A stretch of DNA of 64,000 nucleotides from Desulfobacca acetoxidans DSM 11109 (GCF_000195295.1 NC_015388.1:2666001-2730000); one strand, 5' to 3'; positions 46,448-56,820 are shown, numbered from the stretch's first letter. A program made the numbers and translations. The notes: generated from the letters alone by a model not told the origin.

Positions 46448-49075
46448 ATGCAACATTCTCCGGTCATTGGCAGCGGCATACCGGCTCTGGACAGCATCCT
46501 GCAGGGGCTTCGCCTCGGAGATAACGTCGTCTGGCAGGTGGACGGACTGGATACCTACCGCAAAGCGGCGATTCCTTTCGTCAGGCAAGCCCTGCTGGAC
46601 CGCCGCCGGGTCATCTACGTCCACTTTATCCCGCATTGCGATATCCTGACGCCGCTGTCCGGCTTCCTGGCTGAAGAAGTTGATCCACGCCCGGGTTTTG
46701 ACTCCTTCAGCGCCCAGTTAAACAAGATCATCGACGAGAATGGCAGGGGCGTATTCTACGTCTTTGACAACCTTTCGGCGCTGGTGGCCGAGTGGGCCAC
46801 CGATGAGCTCCTGGCGAATTTCTTTCAGTTGACCTGCCCATATCTGCGGGAACTAGATACCGTGGCGTATTTCGCCCTGACCCGAGGACAGCACTCCCAT
46901 AGCGCCGTGGCCCGGATCAGGGACACTACCCAGGTCCTGATAGATTTCTACCATGTCGGGGACCGGCTTTATATCCATCCGCTCAAGGTATGGGACCGGT
47001 ATTCCTCTCAAATGTTCCTGCCGCACCTGCTCAGCAACGGCATTCTCACCCCGGTCCTGGTGAGCGGAGATGCCTCCGCCATATCGCAGACTGCCAGCAA
47101 GAGCCCCCTGAAAGTCAAGGCCGATTCGATAGCCCCCTGGGATAGCGTCTACCGCAAACTGGCCCAGTACAGCGAGGACGAACTCAGTTTTCTGGAGGCT
47201 ACGCCGGAGATTCAGGCTCTCAAGCAGGAGCTTTCCCAGATGATCATCGGCGGGCACCCGGAATTCCGTCGTCTGGCGGACAAGTATCTGACTCTCAACG
47301 ATCTTCTGAGCATTAGAAACCGTTTGATCGGTTCCGGGCGCATTGGCGGCAAGGCGGCGGGGATGCTGCTGGCCCGCAGAATACTTCTAAATGATTCTAG
47401 TGAGTTAGACTTCTCCGGGGTTTTGGAGGAGCATGACTCTTTTTTTATCGGTTCGGACGTCTTTTTCACCTTTCTGGTCAATAATGATCTGTTCCGCCTG
47501 CGGCTGCGCTTGACCAGGAATTCCCAGATTTCGCCGGAAGAGTTCGAAAAGGTTGAAGAGCGTTTTTTGGCAGGCAGTTTCCCCCAGGAGATTATGGAGC
47601 AGTTCAAAGATCTACTTGCTTATTTTGGCCAGGCGCCGATTATTGTCAGATCGAGCAGTCTGCTGGAGGACGGTTTCGGCAACTCTTTTGCCGGCAAATA
47701 TCGGAGTGAGTTCTGTGTTAACCAGGGCGATCCCGAAGAACGGATGGAGTATTTTCTTAGAACCGTGAAATTGGTCTATGCCAGCGCCGTGAATCCGGAT
47801 GCCCTGTCATATCGACACCTACGAGGCTTAGGAGAATCCGACGAACAGATGGCTATCCTGGTACAACGCGTCTCGGGTATGCGATATAAAAGCTTTTTTT
47901 TCCCACCCCTGGCAGGCGTGGCCTTCTCACACAACCTCTACCGCTGGACCGACCGGATAGATCCAAACCAGGGAATCATCCGACTGGTCTTCGGGTTGGG
48001 AACGCGGGCCGTCAACCGGGTAGGAGGAGATTATCCGAGGATGATTGCCGTCAGCCACCCGCAACTGCGCCCCGAAGTCGGCTGCAAAGTGGCAACCTAC
48101 TCGCAGCGGGAGATGGACCTGCTGGATTTATCAGCCAATGACTTCGCCAGCACGCCGGTGGCCAGGGCGATCTCGGATCTGGACTTTCCTAACCTGCATC
48201 TATATTTTTCTTTTCTGGATGATGGCTACCTTAGAGAGCCGAGCGGACCGCGGCTCAAAAGCCTCAAGGACGGCATCCTGACCTTCAACCGTCTTATCGC
48301 CCGGACTGATTTTGTCAAGATCATGAGAACGCTCCTGGCAAAACTCGAGAAGGCCTACGGTTACCCCATCGACATGGAATTCACCGCTTTTGTAGATGCC
48401 GAGGGCAGAATAAAGATCAATCTGGTCCAGTGCCGTCCCATGCGGTTGACGGGTTTGACGGAGGTTGCCAGTATCCCGGAGGATATCGCTCCTGATTGTA
48501 TCCTGTTCCGGGCCAATCGGACAATTTCAGGCGGGACAGTCCCGAATATTCGATACATTCTCTACATTGGGGCAGAATCCTACGCCAGAAAGGCCTCCTT
48601 GGAATTAAAACAGGAGATGGGAAGGATCGTGGGGGAGATTAATCGCCATCCGGAAATTGTCCGTCAGCAGATCATGATGATGGGGCCGGGACGGTGGGGC
48701 AGTTCCAACGTGGCGCTCGGAATAAACACTACCTATGCCGATATCAACCATACCTCAGTCCTGGTGGAAATAGCGCGGGAAGAGGCGGGACACATCCCGG
48801 ATGTGTCATACGGCACCCATTTCTTTCAAGATCTGGTGGAATCCCAGATTATCTACCTGCCGCTGTATCCGGATGACCCTCAGGCTGACTTTAATCTCGA
48901 ATTTTTCCAGAACTCACCTAATATTTTAAGCCGCATCCTGCCCGAGGCTCAGAGATTCGAGGAATTCATCAAGGTGATCGATGTTCCCGCGGTTACCGGC
49001 GGCCGCTTTGTTCAAGTAGTGGCTGATCCGCGCCAACAGCAGGCCCTCTGCTTTATTAGAGATCATGAGTGCTGA
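46448..49075 (+). CDS. PEP-synthase-type ATP-grasp protein with degenerate KaiC/RecA-like N-terminus
   Basis: 875 residues. Residues 1-220 look like a RecA/KaiC-type domain (Gly-Ser-Gly-Ile-Pro-Ala-Leu-Asp-Ser-Ile-Leu-Gln-Gly-Leu), but the place of the Walker A loop reads Val-Asp-Gly-Leu-Asp-Thr-Tyr without the lysine motif. Residues about 285-680 are the PEP/pyruvate-binding ATP-grasp domain of PEP synthase/PPDK: Ile-Gly-Gly-Lys-Ala-Ala-Gly-Met, Arg-Ser-Ser-Ser-Leu-Leu-Glu-Asp-Gly, and Gln-Cys-Arg-Pro. The swivelling phosphohistidine domain and PEP barrel are absent, so it cannot be a complete PEP synthase. The C-terminal 200 residues are not recognised. Operon with the SPFH gene. Confidence 0.8.
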   Translation: MQHSPVIGSGIPALDSILQGLRLGDNVVWQVDGLDTYRKAAIPFVRQALLDRRRVIYVHFIPHCDILTPLSGFLAEEVDPRPGFDSFSAQLNKIIDENGRGVFYVFDNLSALVAEWATDELLANFFQLTCPYLRELDTVAYFALTRGQHSHSAVARIRDTTQVLIDFYHVGDRLYIHPLKVWDRYSSQMFLPHLLSNGILTPVLVSGDASAISQTASKSPLKVKADSIAPWDSVYRKLAQYSEDELSFLEATPEIQALKQELSQMIIGGHPEFRRLADKYLTLNDLLSIRNRLIGSGRIGGKAAGMLLARRILLNDSSELDFSGVLEEHDSFFIGSDVFFTFLVNNDLFRLRLRLTRNSQISPEEFEKVEERFLAGSFPQEIMEQFKDLLAYFGQAPIIVRSSSLLEDGFGNSFAGKYRSEFCVNQGDPEERMEYFLRTVKLVYASAVNPDALSYRHLRGLGESDEQMAILVQRVSGMRYKSFFFPPLAGVAFSHNLYRWTDRIDPNQGIIRLVFGLGTRAVNRVGGDYPRMIAVSHPQLRPEVGCKVATYSQREMDLLDLSANDFASTPVARAISDLDFPNLHLYFSFLDDGYLREPSGPRLKSLKDGILTFNRLIARTDFVKIMRTLLAKLEKAYGYPIDMEFTAFVDAEGRIKINLVQCRPMRLTGLTEVASIPEDIAPDCILFRANRTISGGTVPNIRYILYIGAESYARKASLELKQEMGRIVGEINRHPEIVRQQIMMMGPGRWGSSNVALGINTTYADINHTSVLVEIAREEAGHIPDVSYGTHFFQDLVESQIIYLPLYPDDPQADFNLEFFQNSPNILSRILPEAQRFEEFIKVIDVPAVTGGRFVQVVADPRQQQALCFIRDHEC

Positions 49076-49119
49076 GAATAATGGATTTATACCTCCAGTA
49101 ATTTCCCCTATCTTGGCGG

Positions 49120-49147
49120 TTCACTGTCCACTGTCCACTGTCTATAG
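49120..49147. repeat. 7-bp tandem array
   Basis: TTCACTG, TCCACTG, TCCACTG, TCTATAG: two exact and two near units between the convergent ATP-grasp and alcohol dehydrogenase genes. Confidence 0.6.
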
Positions 49148-49164
49148 GTTACGTCCCCATCTCT

Positions 49165-50169
49165 TTATGGATTAATGGCCAATACCGCGGCACCGTTGAT
49201 CTTTCCGGCTTTGATAAGCTGCAGGGCCTTGTTTGCCTCGGCAAGGTCAAAGACCTGGGTTTCGGTGTGGATAGGAATCTCCGCCGCTAACCGGAGGAGT
49301 TCCTCGCCGTCCCGGCGGGTACTGGCAGTCACCGAACGCACGGTTTTCTCGTAATAAAGATGTTTTTCATAATCCAAAGACGGAATCTGTGACATATAGA
49401 TACCGGCCAGGGCCAGAACGCCGCCTTTATCCAAAACCCGTAATGCCTCCGGGACCAGGCTGCCGGCGGGGGCGAAGATGATGGCGCTGTCCAGGGGGGC
49501 CGGCGGAAGGTCCTGGGCCTGTCCCACCCAGGCGGCCCCCAGTTTCCGGGCCAACTCCTGGTGGCCAGGACTGCGGGTAAAGACAAAGACTTCACAGTTC
49601 CAGTAACGGGCCACCTGGATGGCGATATGGGCCGAAGCACCAAAACCATACAGCCCCAATCTCCCCCCCGGTTTGATCTCACTAAGCCGAAGGGCCCGGT
49701 AGCCGATAATGCCGGCGCAGAGCAGCGGCGCCGCCTCCAGGTCGGGAAAATTCTCGGGCAGGCGATACGCAAAATCAGCCGGCGCCACGGTCATCTGGGC
49801 ATAGCCGCCATCGCGGTGATAACCGGTAAACTGCGCCTGTTCGCACAGGTTCTCCAGACCTTTGGCACAAAAACGACAGTTGCCGCAGGCCCAGTGAAAC
49901 CAGGCCAGCCCTACCCGATCACCGACCTGGAACCGCTTGGTACGCGGTCCCAACTCCTTCACCCGACCGACCACCTGATGACCGGGAACGAGTGGCAGCC
50001 GGGCCAGAGGTAGCTCCCCCTCTACGATATGCAGATCAGTGTGACAGACGCCGCAATAACTTATCTCTATCATCAGCTCCCCCGGTCCCGGCAACAGCGG
50101 GGGGAGCTCTACCAGATGGAGGGGATTACTGCCGATAGGCGCAGGGAATTCCAAGACCATGGCTTGCAT
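49165..50169 (-). CDS. Zinc-dependent alcohol dehydrogenase (MDR family)
   Basis: 334 residues. Catalytic-zinc Cys-Gly-Val-Cys-His-Thr-Asp-Leu-His and Gly-His-Gln-Val-Val-Gly; structural-zinc cysteines in Cys-Gly-Asn-Cys-Arg-Phe-Cys-x7-Cys; cofactor fold with Gly-Leu-Tyr-Gly-Phe-Gly-Ala-Ser-Ala-His. This is the AdhA/AdhP-like subgroup. NAD(P)-dependent oxidation of alcohols or reduction of aldehydes is expected; the substrate is unknown. It is separated from the CoA-transferase gene by 160 bases including a heptamer array, same strand. Confidence 0.88.
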   Translation of the reverse strand: MQAMVLEFPAPIGSNPLHLVELPPLLPGPGELMIEISYCGVCHTDLHIVEGELPLARLPLVPGHQVVGRVKELGPRTKRFQVGDRVGLAWFHWACGNCRFCAKGLENLCEQAQFTGYHRDGGYAQMTVAPADFAYRLPENFPDLEAAPLLCAGIIGYRALRLSEIKPGGRLGLYGFGASAHIAIQVARYWNCEVFVFTRSPGHQELARKLGAAWVGQAQDLPPAPLDSAIIFAPAGSLVPEALRVLDKGGVLALAGIYMSQIPSLDYEKHLYYEKTVRSVTASTRRDGEELLRLAAEIPIHTETQVFDLAEANKALQLIKAGKINGAAVLAINP

Positions 50170-50269
50170 TGAAGTATCCTTCCGATCATCGTTAAAAATG
50201 ACTCTATTTTTGCCCTCACCCCAACCCTCGGAGGGAGAGGAGATTCAAGGAAGTTATTTCCCGGCCAAC

Positions 50270-50328
50270 AGGAAACCGAAAACCAAAAACCAAGATTTAT
50301 ACACTAGAAACCAGAAACGAACAACTTG
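50270..50328. repeat. Degenerate 7-bp tandem array
   Basis: About eight units of a GAAAC-containing heptad: AGGAAAC, CGAAAAC, CAAAAAC, CAAGATT, TATACAC, TAGAAAC, CAGAAAC, GAACAAC. It runs up to the CoA-transferase stop (50329). Confidence 0.6.
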
Positions 50329-51834
50329 CTACTTACCGGATTGATAGGGATCCCAATCGAAGCCCCAAAAATCGCTGTGAAACGGGATCTTGTAATTCCG
50401 CCGGTCCTCGTAGGAGGGATAGCGCCGGTCCCCACCTTCCTGGGCCAGCATAGGGACGGGGAATTTAGGGGGCAATAGCCCGGCTTTGTGGGCCTCTTGG
50501 GAGAGCCATTCCCGGTCCTCGGGGTGAGCGATGGAGATCAGAGCTGCGGCGCGTTCGTAGCCGCTCAGTCCCCTCAGGTTGACGATGCCGTATTCAGTAC
50601 AGATATAATGCGACAATTGGGCTGGCACGTCCACTGCCGAACCTTCGGGCAGGAAGGGAACGATGCGAGAGCTGCCATGTTTACTGCGGGAGGTCATCGA
50701 GGCCACGGCCCGGCCGCCCTTGGACTGGGAACAGAACGAAATGAATTGAAAGTAGCCCCCGGAGCCGGAGATGGGCCGCTTATGGTAGAAACTACAGCAC
50801 TGCTGCCCCAGGAGGTCCACGGCCACGCAGTTGTCGATGGCGATCATATGGTCGATGCGGGCCAGGTTATAGAGGTTGTTGGTATAGCCGATATCATAGA
50901 CGGCCAGGTTTTGGTTCCGGTGCACCGTATCGTAATACCATTCGGCATCGAAGGGAAAGGCAAAGCACCAGACGCTACGACCCCGGTCGATATTCTTATA
51001 ACGGTTGGTGACCTGTCCTGATTCAATCATCCGGATGAGGCCGTAGTTGAGCATCTCGGTATGAATACCCAGATCCTGGAACCCGGCTTCGGCCATGGCC
51101 GCAACACAGGCTGAGGGCAGTGAACCGATGCCGAGTTGGATGACGTCCCGGTCCCGCATGATGCCCATAATGTGATGGGCGATCTGCATCTCCTCGGGCT
51201 TGGGCTGCAAGAGACGTTCATTGACCTGGGGCCAGGCATGGAGCTCGGTATCCACCTCTACCCAGTAATCAATTTCGTCGATGTGAATGGTGTTGAAACG
51301 GCCGCCTTCAGCCCAGGGGTAGTCGGCCCGGACCTCCAAGACAATATTTTTGGCAGTCTGGCGAAAGATATTGCAATTATTGGTCCCATAGGAAAAATTA
51401 TAGAAACCGCGTTCATCCGGAAGGCTGGCGGCGTTCCACCACCAGTCGATGCCCCGTTGTTTCGGCTGGCGGTGAGCAAAGCGATAATGGTGAAACCACA
51501 TACCCAGCGACCAGCCCCAGTGGGTCCAGTCGCTGACGTTATGCCGATCGCGGGCCTGCCGGTTCCAGGGAAAGAAAAAGTGTTCGTGGATACAATGAAA
51601 TTCCTGGAGGGGATCCACCTGCTGGAATTCCGGATGAGGATAAAACGTGGCGTAGAGCCAGAGTTCGATATCCCGAAGCTGGGGACTTAACCGCTTGGCT
51701 AATTCCTTCATCAAGACGGTGGAATCCCCTCCAACAGAGCCGGGCTGTATCCAATCCCCGGATCTGACCAGATCCAGAATCTGCTGTGGAGTTCTTTTTT
51801 TATCACGGATTTTCTGCTGGACAGGCGTGGTCAT
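50329..51834 (-). CDS. Acetyl-CoA hydrolase/transferase family protein
   Basis: 501 residues of the Cat1/4-hydroxybutyrate CoA-transferase superfamily. N-terminal Ile-Gln-Pro-Gly-Ser-Val-Gly-Gly-Asp, central Gly-Ile-Gly-Ser-Leu-Pro-Ser-Ala-Cys-Val and Glu-Met-Leu, and C-terminal Thr-Glu-Tyr-Gly-Ile-Val-Asn-Leu-Arg-Gly are all present. Enzymes of the family move CoA between acetyl-CoA and another carboxylic acid through a glutamyl-CoA intermediate; the acceptor cannot be told from sequence. GGGAGGGAGCAT-type site upstream of the ATG. Confidence 0.85.
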   Translation of the reverse strand: MTTPVQQKIRDKKRTPQQILDLVRSGDWIQPGSVGGDSTVLMKELAKRLSPQLRDIELWLYATFYPHPEFQQVDPLQEFHCIHEHFFFPWNRQARDRHNVSDWTHWGWSLGMWFHHYRFAHRQPKQRGIDWWWNAASLPDERGFYNFSYGTNNCNIFRQTAKNIVLEVRADYPWAEGGRFNTIHIDEIDYWVEVDTELHAWPQVNERLLQPKPEEMQIAHHIMGIMRDRDVIQLGIGSLPSACVAAMAEAGFQDLGIHTEMLNYGLIRMIESGQVTNRYKNIDRGRSVWCFAFPFDAEWYYDTVHRNQNLAVYDIGYTNNLYNLARIDHMIAIDNCVAVDLLGQQCCSFYHKRPISGSGGYFQFISFCSQSKGGRAVASMTSRSKHGSSRIVPFLPEGSAVDVPAQLSHYICTEYGIVNLRGLSGYERAAALISIAHPEDREWLSQEAHKAGLLPPKFPVPMLAQEGGDRRYPSYEDRRNYKIPFHSDFWGFDWDPYQSGK

Positions 51835-52040
51835 GATGCTCCCTCCCGGAGTGTCGTCGAATAAGGAGTAATCGGTACCCTGTGTTCAGCGGCCGGTATT
51901 TAAGAAAATACTGACCATCATCGATCCCCCGGACACTGGTCCCTCATTACTTTCCCTCAGGTAAACGGCGATATCATACCAAATAATGAGTTTAAAAGGC
52001 AAACTTCTTATGGGACAACAGGGGTAGAGACCATTTTTCT

Positions 52041-52069
52041 TTGACAGGTTTCAAGGGAGTTCTTATAAT
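52041..52069 (+). promoter_or_regulatory. Consensus sigma-70 promoter
   Basis: TTGACA (52041-52046), 17 bases, TATAAT (52064-52069): an exact consensus pair. Transcription would begin near 52076, leaving a leader of about 23 bases that contains the AGGGGGGGGAAAG ribosome site of the prenyltransferase gene. Confidence 0.85.
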
Positions 52070-52098
52070 CCCGATATATATTTAGGGGGGGGAAAGAT

Positions 52099-53004
52099 AT
52101 GCGTTTAGGAGTATTTATCCGGGCGGCGCGCCTGCCTTTTCTCACCGGATCGCTGATGCCGGTGGCTTTGACCGCGGCCTTGGCCTGCTGGCGGGGCACC
52201 TGGGAAGGGTTTTTCTATTTCTTCCTGACGGTGTTGGGGGTGGCCGGGCTGCACACGGGCGGCAACCTGATCAACGACTATTACGATTCTTTTGGAAGCG
52301 ACCCCATTAACCGCTTTGCCACCCCTTTCAGCGGCGGCAGCCGGGTAATCCAAAATGGGGAGCTCAGTGTCGAAACCGTCAGGAACCTGGCGTACGCCTG
52401 TCTGGGGCTGGGGGTGATCTGCGGCCTGGTCCTCATGACTCACGGCCGGCCGTGGGTGGTGGTTCTAGGACTTTCAGGACTGGCTGCCGCCTATCTTTAT
52501 TCCGCCTCGCCGGTGCAACTGATGAGCCAGGGATTGGGGGAGTTCACTATCTTCCTGGCCTTCGGTCCGGTCCTTACCCTGGGTGCATTCTATGCCATAA
52601 CCGGGCGGGCAACTGCAGAGGGTTTTTACGTGGGCCTGCCTCTGGCCTGCCTCATCACCGCCATCCTGTGGATCAATGAATTTCCGGACCTGGAAGCCGA
52701 CACCGCGGTTGCCAAGGAGCACCTGGTAGCTCGCCTGGGTCTCAAAAAATCCCTCCTGGTTTATACCGGGTTGATGTTGGCGCCTTTTCTGAGCCTCCCT
52801 CTCCTTATGGAAGCTTTTGACTTTCCCGGACACCTCTTTGCCGGGTTAGTGGCTCTGCCCCTGGCCGTAAAGGCAGTGCGGTTAGCCTGGCAGACACCCC
52901 CCACCGATGAAGAGTTTATCCCCATACAGGCGCTTACCATTAAAACCCACTTTCTCCTCGGATCAGCCCTGACATTGGCCTTTCTATATGCGGCCTGGCT
53001 GTAA
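52099..53004 (+). CDS. menA: UbiA-family prenyltransferase (MenA-like)
   Basis: 301 residues, eight or nine membrane helices. The prenyl-diphosphate-binding Asn-Asp-Tyr-Tyr-Asp-Ser-Phe-Gly-Ser-Asp and the second acidic motif Asn-Glu-Phe-Pro-Asp-Leu-Glu-Ala-Asp are both present. The pattern fits 1,4-dihydroxy-2-naphthoate prenyltransferase of menaquinone synthesis, but related UbiA enzymes cannot be excluded and no other men gene is nearby. Read from an ideal promoter, so probably well expressed. Confidence 0.8.
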   Translation: MRLGVFIRAARLPFLTGSLMPVALTAALACWRGTWEGFFYFFLTVLGVAGLHTGGNLINDYYDSFGSDPINRFATPFSGGSRVIQNGELSVETVRNLAYACLGLGVICGLVLMTHGRPWVVVLGLSGLAAAYLYSASPVQLMSQGLGEFTIFLAFGPVLTLGAFYAITGRATAEGFYVGLPLACLITAILWINEFPDLEADTAVAKEHLVARLGLKKSLLVYTGLMLAPFLSLPLLMEAFDFPGHLFAGLVALPLAVKAVRLAWQTPPTDEEFIPIQALTIKTHFLLGSALTLAFLYAAWL

Positions 53005-53192
53005 AATCGGGGCAGATACCCTTAGCTCAGAACGGCGCCGTCCTACTTGAAAAAGCCGATGATTAAAATTATGTTAGTAATGATACTCTTGAAATAGACT
53101 ACAGTACCGCTCAGGAACCCTTTTTCTAACTTTTATAGCACATCAGGGACGTTAGCGACTTTAATTGGCAGCAGTATCTAGAGGTTGAGGGC

Positions 53193-55070
53193 ATGAATAA
53201 AATAACTCGCTTTTCCGTCTGGTATTTTTTGTTGTTCCTTCTGGTTGTTTTCTTTTTGCAGAATTATTTCGAACAGCAACGGATACAGACCATAAGTTAC
53301 AGTGACTTCCGGCAACTGGTAGATTTAAAAGGAGTGAGGGATCTAGTCCTGTCCAAAGAGGCTATCACCGGACGGTTGACTTCTGCCGGGGTGGAGTTTT
53401 TGACCAAAGAAGGAAAGAACCCGGAGTTGACGGAGCTGCTGAAGCAACAGGAAGACAAAGAACCGCATTTCACCACCATCCGGTTGGAGGATGCGAATTT
53501 ACTGGAGCGACTGGATAAGCAGGGCATAACCTACACCGCCCGTCTGGATAAGACGTGGCTCACGGCGCTCCTCTCCTGGCTCCTGCCGATGGTGCTCCTG
53601 ATCGGGGTTTGGGTTTATTTTATCCGCAAGATTGGCGCCGGCGCTACCGGCGGCCTCATGTCCATCGGCAAGAGCAAGGCCAAGGTTTATGTGGAAGACG
53701 AGACCAAGATCACCTTCAAGGATGTCGCCGGAGTAGAAGAGGCCATCGAAGAGCTTCAGGAAGTCATTGAATTTTTACAGAACCCTGAAAAATTCCAGGC
53801 CCTGGGAGGAAAGATTCCCAAAGGAGTTCTCCTGGTAGGGCCTCCGGGCACCGGCAAGACCCTCCTGGGCCGGGCTGTGGCCGGCGAAGCGGGGGTGCCG
53901 TTTCTAAGCCTCACCGGTTCGGACTTTGTTGAGATGTTCGTGGGGGTAGGCGCCGCCCGGGTGCGCGACCTCTTTGCCCAAGCCCAGGAAAAAGCCCCTT
54001 GTATTATTTTTATTGATGAGCTCGACGCCATCGGCAAGGCCCGGAGCCTGAGTCCCATCACCGGTGGCCATGAGGAGCGGGAAAACACGCTCAACCAGTT
54101 GCTTTCCGAAATGGACGGTTTCGACACCCGCAAAGGGGTTATTATCATGTCCGCCACCAACCGGCCGGAAATCCTGGACCCCGCCCTCATTCGCCCGGGC
54201 CGTTTTGACCGCCAGATTTTGGTAGACCGTCCCAGCCTCAAAGGTCGGGAAGACATCCTGCGGGTGCATGTGCGGACCGTCAAACTGGCCGAGGATGTCA
54301 ACCTGCATAAGATTGCAGCCCGCACCCCTGGGATGGTGGGGGCTGATCTGGCCAACATCGTCAATGAGGCCGCCTTACTGGCTGCCCGCAAGAACAAGAG
54401 TGCGGTGGCTATGGATGACTTCGAAGAAGCCATCGACCGGGTCATGGCGGGGTTGGAGAAACGCAACCGGGTGATGAATCCCAAAGAAAAGGAGATCGTA
54501 GCATATCACGAAACCGGACATGCCCTGGTTGCCGAATCTCTGCCGACGGCTGATCCGGTGCACCGGGTCTCGATCATCCCGCGGGGCATTGGGGCCTTGG
54601 GTTATACTTTGCAGCTCCCCACCGAAGACCGGTATCTGATGACCAAGACCGAACTGGAGGAACGTCTGGCGGTCCTGTTGGGTGGCCGGGTAGCCGAAGA
54701 GATCATCTTCCAGGAGGCCTCCACCGGCGCCCAGAACGACCTCTTTCGAGCCACGGATATCGCCCGCAGCATGGTGCGGGAATACGGCATGAGCCCGAAG
54801 TTGGGACCGATGACCTTTGAACGGGAGCGGCGGCCGCTCTTTCTCGAAACGATGATGCCGCCTTCTGCCAAAGATTATAGCGAACTCACGGCCCAGGAAA
54901 TCGACCGGGAAGTAAGCGCCTTAATCGCCCAGGCGCATGATCGAGCCAAAGAGATTCTGGAGAGCAGGCGCTCTACCTTGGATCGGGTGGCCAAACTGCT
55001 GCTCGACCAGGAAGTTCTGGAAGGAGATGAGCTGCGCCAGGTATTGGGGGAAGAGAGCTCCCAGGCATGA
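53193..55070 (+). CDS. ftsH: ATP-dependent zinc metalloprotease FtsH
   Basis: Membrane-anchored AAA+ protease that degrades membrane and regulatory proteins. The 625-residue protein has two helices (about 9-24 and 124-145) around a periplasmic domain, Walker A Gly-Pro-Pro-Gly-Thr-Gly-Lys-Thr (216-223), the second-region-of-homology arginines and zinc site His-Glu-Thr-Gly-His (439-443). Length is normal. GAGGTTGAGGG lies before the ATG. Prohibitin-like proteins are known FtsH partners; one is encoded 7 kb upstream. Confidence 0.97.
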   Translation: MNKITRFSVWYFLLFLLVVFFLQNYFEQQRIQTISYSDFRQLVDLKGVRDLVLSKEAITGRLTSAGVEFLTKEGKNPELTELLKQQEDKEPHFTTIRLEDANLLERLDKQGITYTARLDKTWLTALLSWLLPMVLLIGVWVYFIRKIGAGATGGLMSIGKSKAKVYVEDETKITFKDVAGVEEAIEELQEVIEFLQNPEKFQALGGKIPKGVLLVGPPGTGKTLLGRAVAGEAGVPFLSLTGSDFVEMFVGVGAARVRDLFAQAQEKAPCIIFIDELDAIGKARSLSPITGGHEERENTLNQLLSEMDGFDTRKGVIIMSATNRPEILDPALIRPGRFDRQILVDRPSLKGREDILRVHVRTVKLAEDVNLHKIAARTPGMVGADLANIVNEAALLAARKNKSAVAMDDFEEAIDRVMAGLEKRNRVMNPKEKEIVAYHETGHALVAESLPTADPVHRVSIIPRGIGALGYTLQLPTEDRYLMTKTELEERLAVLLGGRVAEEIIFQEASTGAQNDLFRATDIARSMVREYGMSPKLGPMTFERERRPLFLETMMPPSAKDYSELTAQEIDREVSALIAQAHDRAKEILESRRSTLDRVAKLLLDQEVLEGDELRQVLGEESSQA

Positions 55071-55177
55071 TCAATTCCCGGTTAACGGAGAGCTTTCCGG
55101 CGCAGGACCAAGCCAGGCGGGCGGAAGTATCTCCGCCGGGTGCCCTCGGGCCTTTCTAAATAAGGCCCCTGATTGAT

Positions 55178-56446
55178 ATGCCATCCGCATTTACCGAAAC
55201 CTTTGCCTCTTTTCGCCACCGCAATTACCGTCTGTTCTTTCTGGGGCAGACGATTTCGCTCATCGGCAGTTGGATGCAGGTCGTAGCCCAGGGATGGTTG
55301 GTCCTGACCCTGACCAATTCCGCCTTCCTGCTCGGCCTGGCCGGGGCCTTGCATACCCTGCCGATGTTGCTCTTCTCCTTTTGGGGAGGAGTCATTGCCG
55401 ATCACGCCGATAAGAGGCGGATGGTGATGCTCACCAATGCTGCCGGCCTGCTGCTGGCCCTGATCTTGGGCCTCCTAGTGGCGTTTGATCTGGTGGCCAT
55501 CTGGCAGATCATGATCCTGGTCTTTGGGGTCGGAACCGCTATGGCCTTTGATATTCCCGGACGCCAGGCATTCATCATTGATCTGGTAGGCAAATCCGAC
55601 CTGCCTAACGCCATTGCCCTAAATTCCAGTCTGTTTAATGGCACCCGCGCCCTCGGGCCGGCCTTTGCCGGCCTGCTGATCGCCTCCGTGGGCATTGCTA
55701 ATTGTTTTTTTCTCAACGCTCTCAGTTTCCTGGCGCCGCTTATCTGCCTGTCGCTCTTACGCCTGCATTATCAATCTACCCTGCGTGCTCGCCCCCGTAC
55801 CCTGGCCGGACTACAGGAGTTATTAACCTTTATCCGACATCAGCGTCCGGAATTGGGCTGGATGATGACCATTATGGCCTGCAACTCCATCTTCGCCTTC
55901 TCTTTTACCGTCCTGCTGCCTATGATTGCCCGGGATGTTCTCGGAACCGGCCCGGAAGGCTATGGTTTTTTGATGGCCGCCAGCGGTTTGGGGGCCTTTT
56001 TTGGGGCTCTTACCCTGGCCACGTTTATCCGTCGCCATTCCCCGGTATATTTTTTCTGGGGCGGCGCCTTCCTAATGTTTCTGGCCCTGCTTTTTTTCTC
56101 CTGTACTGAAAACTATAAACTCGCCCTCGTATGCCTCTTTATCGCCGGTTTCGGCCTAACCGTTAATATTTCCACCAGCAACAGCCTTTTTCAACTTAAT
56201 GTTCCGGATGAATTGCGCGGCCGCATTATGTCGCTGTTCAGTTTTACCTTTATCGGCTTTACCCCCATAGGAAACTTTTTTTATGGAACTTTAGGGCAAT
56301 ATTTCGGTCCGTGTTTCACGGTGCGTCTCGGTGCCAGCCTGGCTATCATTCTTTCCCTGTCTTTTTTGCTGGCTCACCCAAAACTGCGGCGTCTGCATTT
56401 TAATACAGAGATGGATACAATCCGAGTATTTGGGGAAAGAAAATAA
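55178..56446 (+). CDS. MFS transporter (EntS-like exporter)
   Basis: 422 residues, about 12 membrane segments. Starts Phe-Ala-Ser-Phe-Arg-His-Arg-Asn-Tyr-Arg-Leu-Phe-Phe-Leu-Gly-Gln, the usual N-terminus of the MFS_3/EntS-type group, with the loop Asp-His-Ala-Asp-Lys-Arg-Arg between helices 2 and 3. Substrate unknown. It lies 107 bases after ftsH; whether co-transcribed is unclear. The stop TAA is the beginning of a heptamer array. Confidence 0.85.
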   Translation: MPSAFTETFASFRHRNYRLFFLGQTISLIGSWMQVVAQGWLVLTLTNSAFLLGLAGALHTLPMLLFSFWGGVIADHADKRRMVMLTNAAGLLLALILGLLVAFDLVAIWQIMILVFGVGTAMAFDIPGRQAFIIDLVGKSDLPNAIALNSSLFNGTRALGPAFAGLLIASVGIANCFFLNALSFLAPLICLSLLRLHYQSTLRARPRTLAGLQELLTFIRHQRPELGWMMTIMACNSIFAFSFTVLLPMIARDVLGTGPEGYGFLMAASGLGAFFGALTLATFIRRHSPVYFFWGGAFLMFLALLFFSCTENYKLALVCLFIAGFGLTVNISTSNSLFQLNVPDELRGRIMSLFSFTFIGFTPIGNFFYGTLGQYFGPCFTVRLGASLAIILSLSFLLAHPKLRRLHFNTEMDTIRVFGERK

Positions 56447-56471
56447 GTTTCGAGTTTCGGGTTTGGAGCTA
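56444..56471. repeat. Degenerate 7-bp tandem array at the MFS stop codon
   Basis: TAAGTTT, CGAGTTT, CGGGTTT, GGAGCTA; the first unit contains the MFS stop codon. The rest of the intergenic region to 56820 holds a GGGCTGAAAGCCTGCGCCAC palindrome remnant at about 56494-56513 and the dnaX promoter; I see no gene there. Confidence 0.6.
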
Positions 56472-56713
56472 ATCAAAAGAAATATCCCACACGGGCTGAA
56501 AGCCTGCGCCACAGGGTAAAGAGTAGAATTTTTCCGATGCCTGCGGCCACCATGGGGTTGGCGTATTTTTCTCCCTTTTAACTCGCAGGGTTTTCCGCCC
56601 TTCCAGAAAATCGCTTGCTAACGAGCGCCGGTAAAGGTAAAACATTTATAAGCATTCAGTTATTAGCAGACAGCTTTCAGCTAAATCAACAAGTCAGGTG
56701 TAAGCTTAGAATC

Positions 56714-56742
56714 TTGATAGATTACCCATAATCTCCTATCAT
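56714..56742 (+). promoter_or_regulatory. Sigma-70-type promoter before dnaX
   Basis: TTGATA at 56714-56719 and TATCAT at 56737-56742 with a 17-base spacer, about 80 bases before the dnaX start. Confidence 0.6.
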
Positions 56743-56820
56743 AGCGGTTTACCTCATTATTAAGCTGACGGCTGAATACAGTTAAACATTCATAAGCTCA
56801 ATCCAGACTATTCCAAGGTC

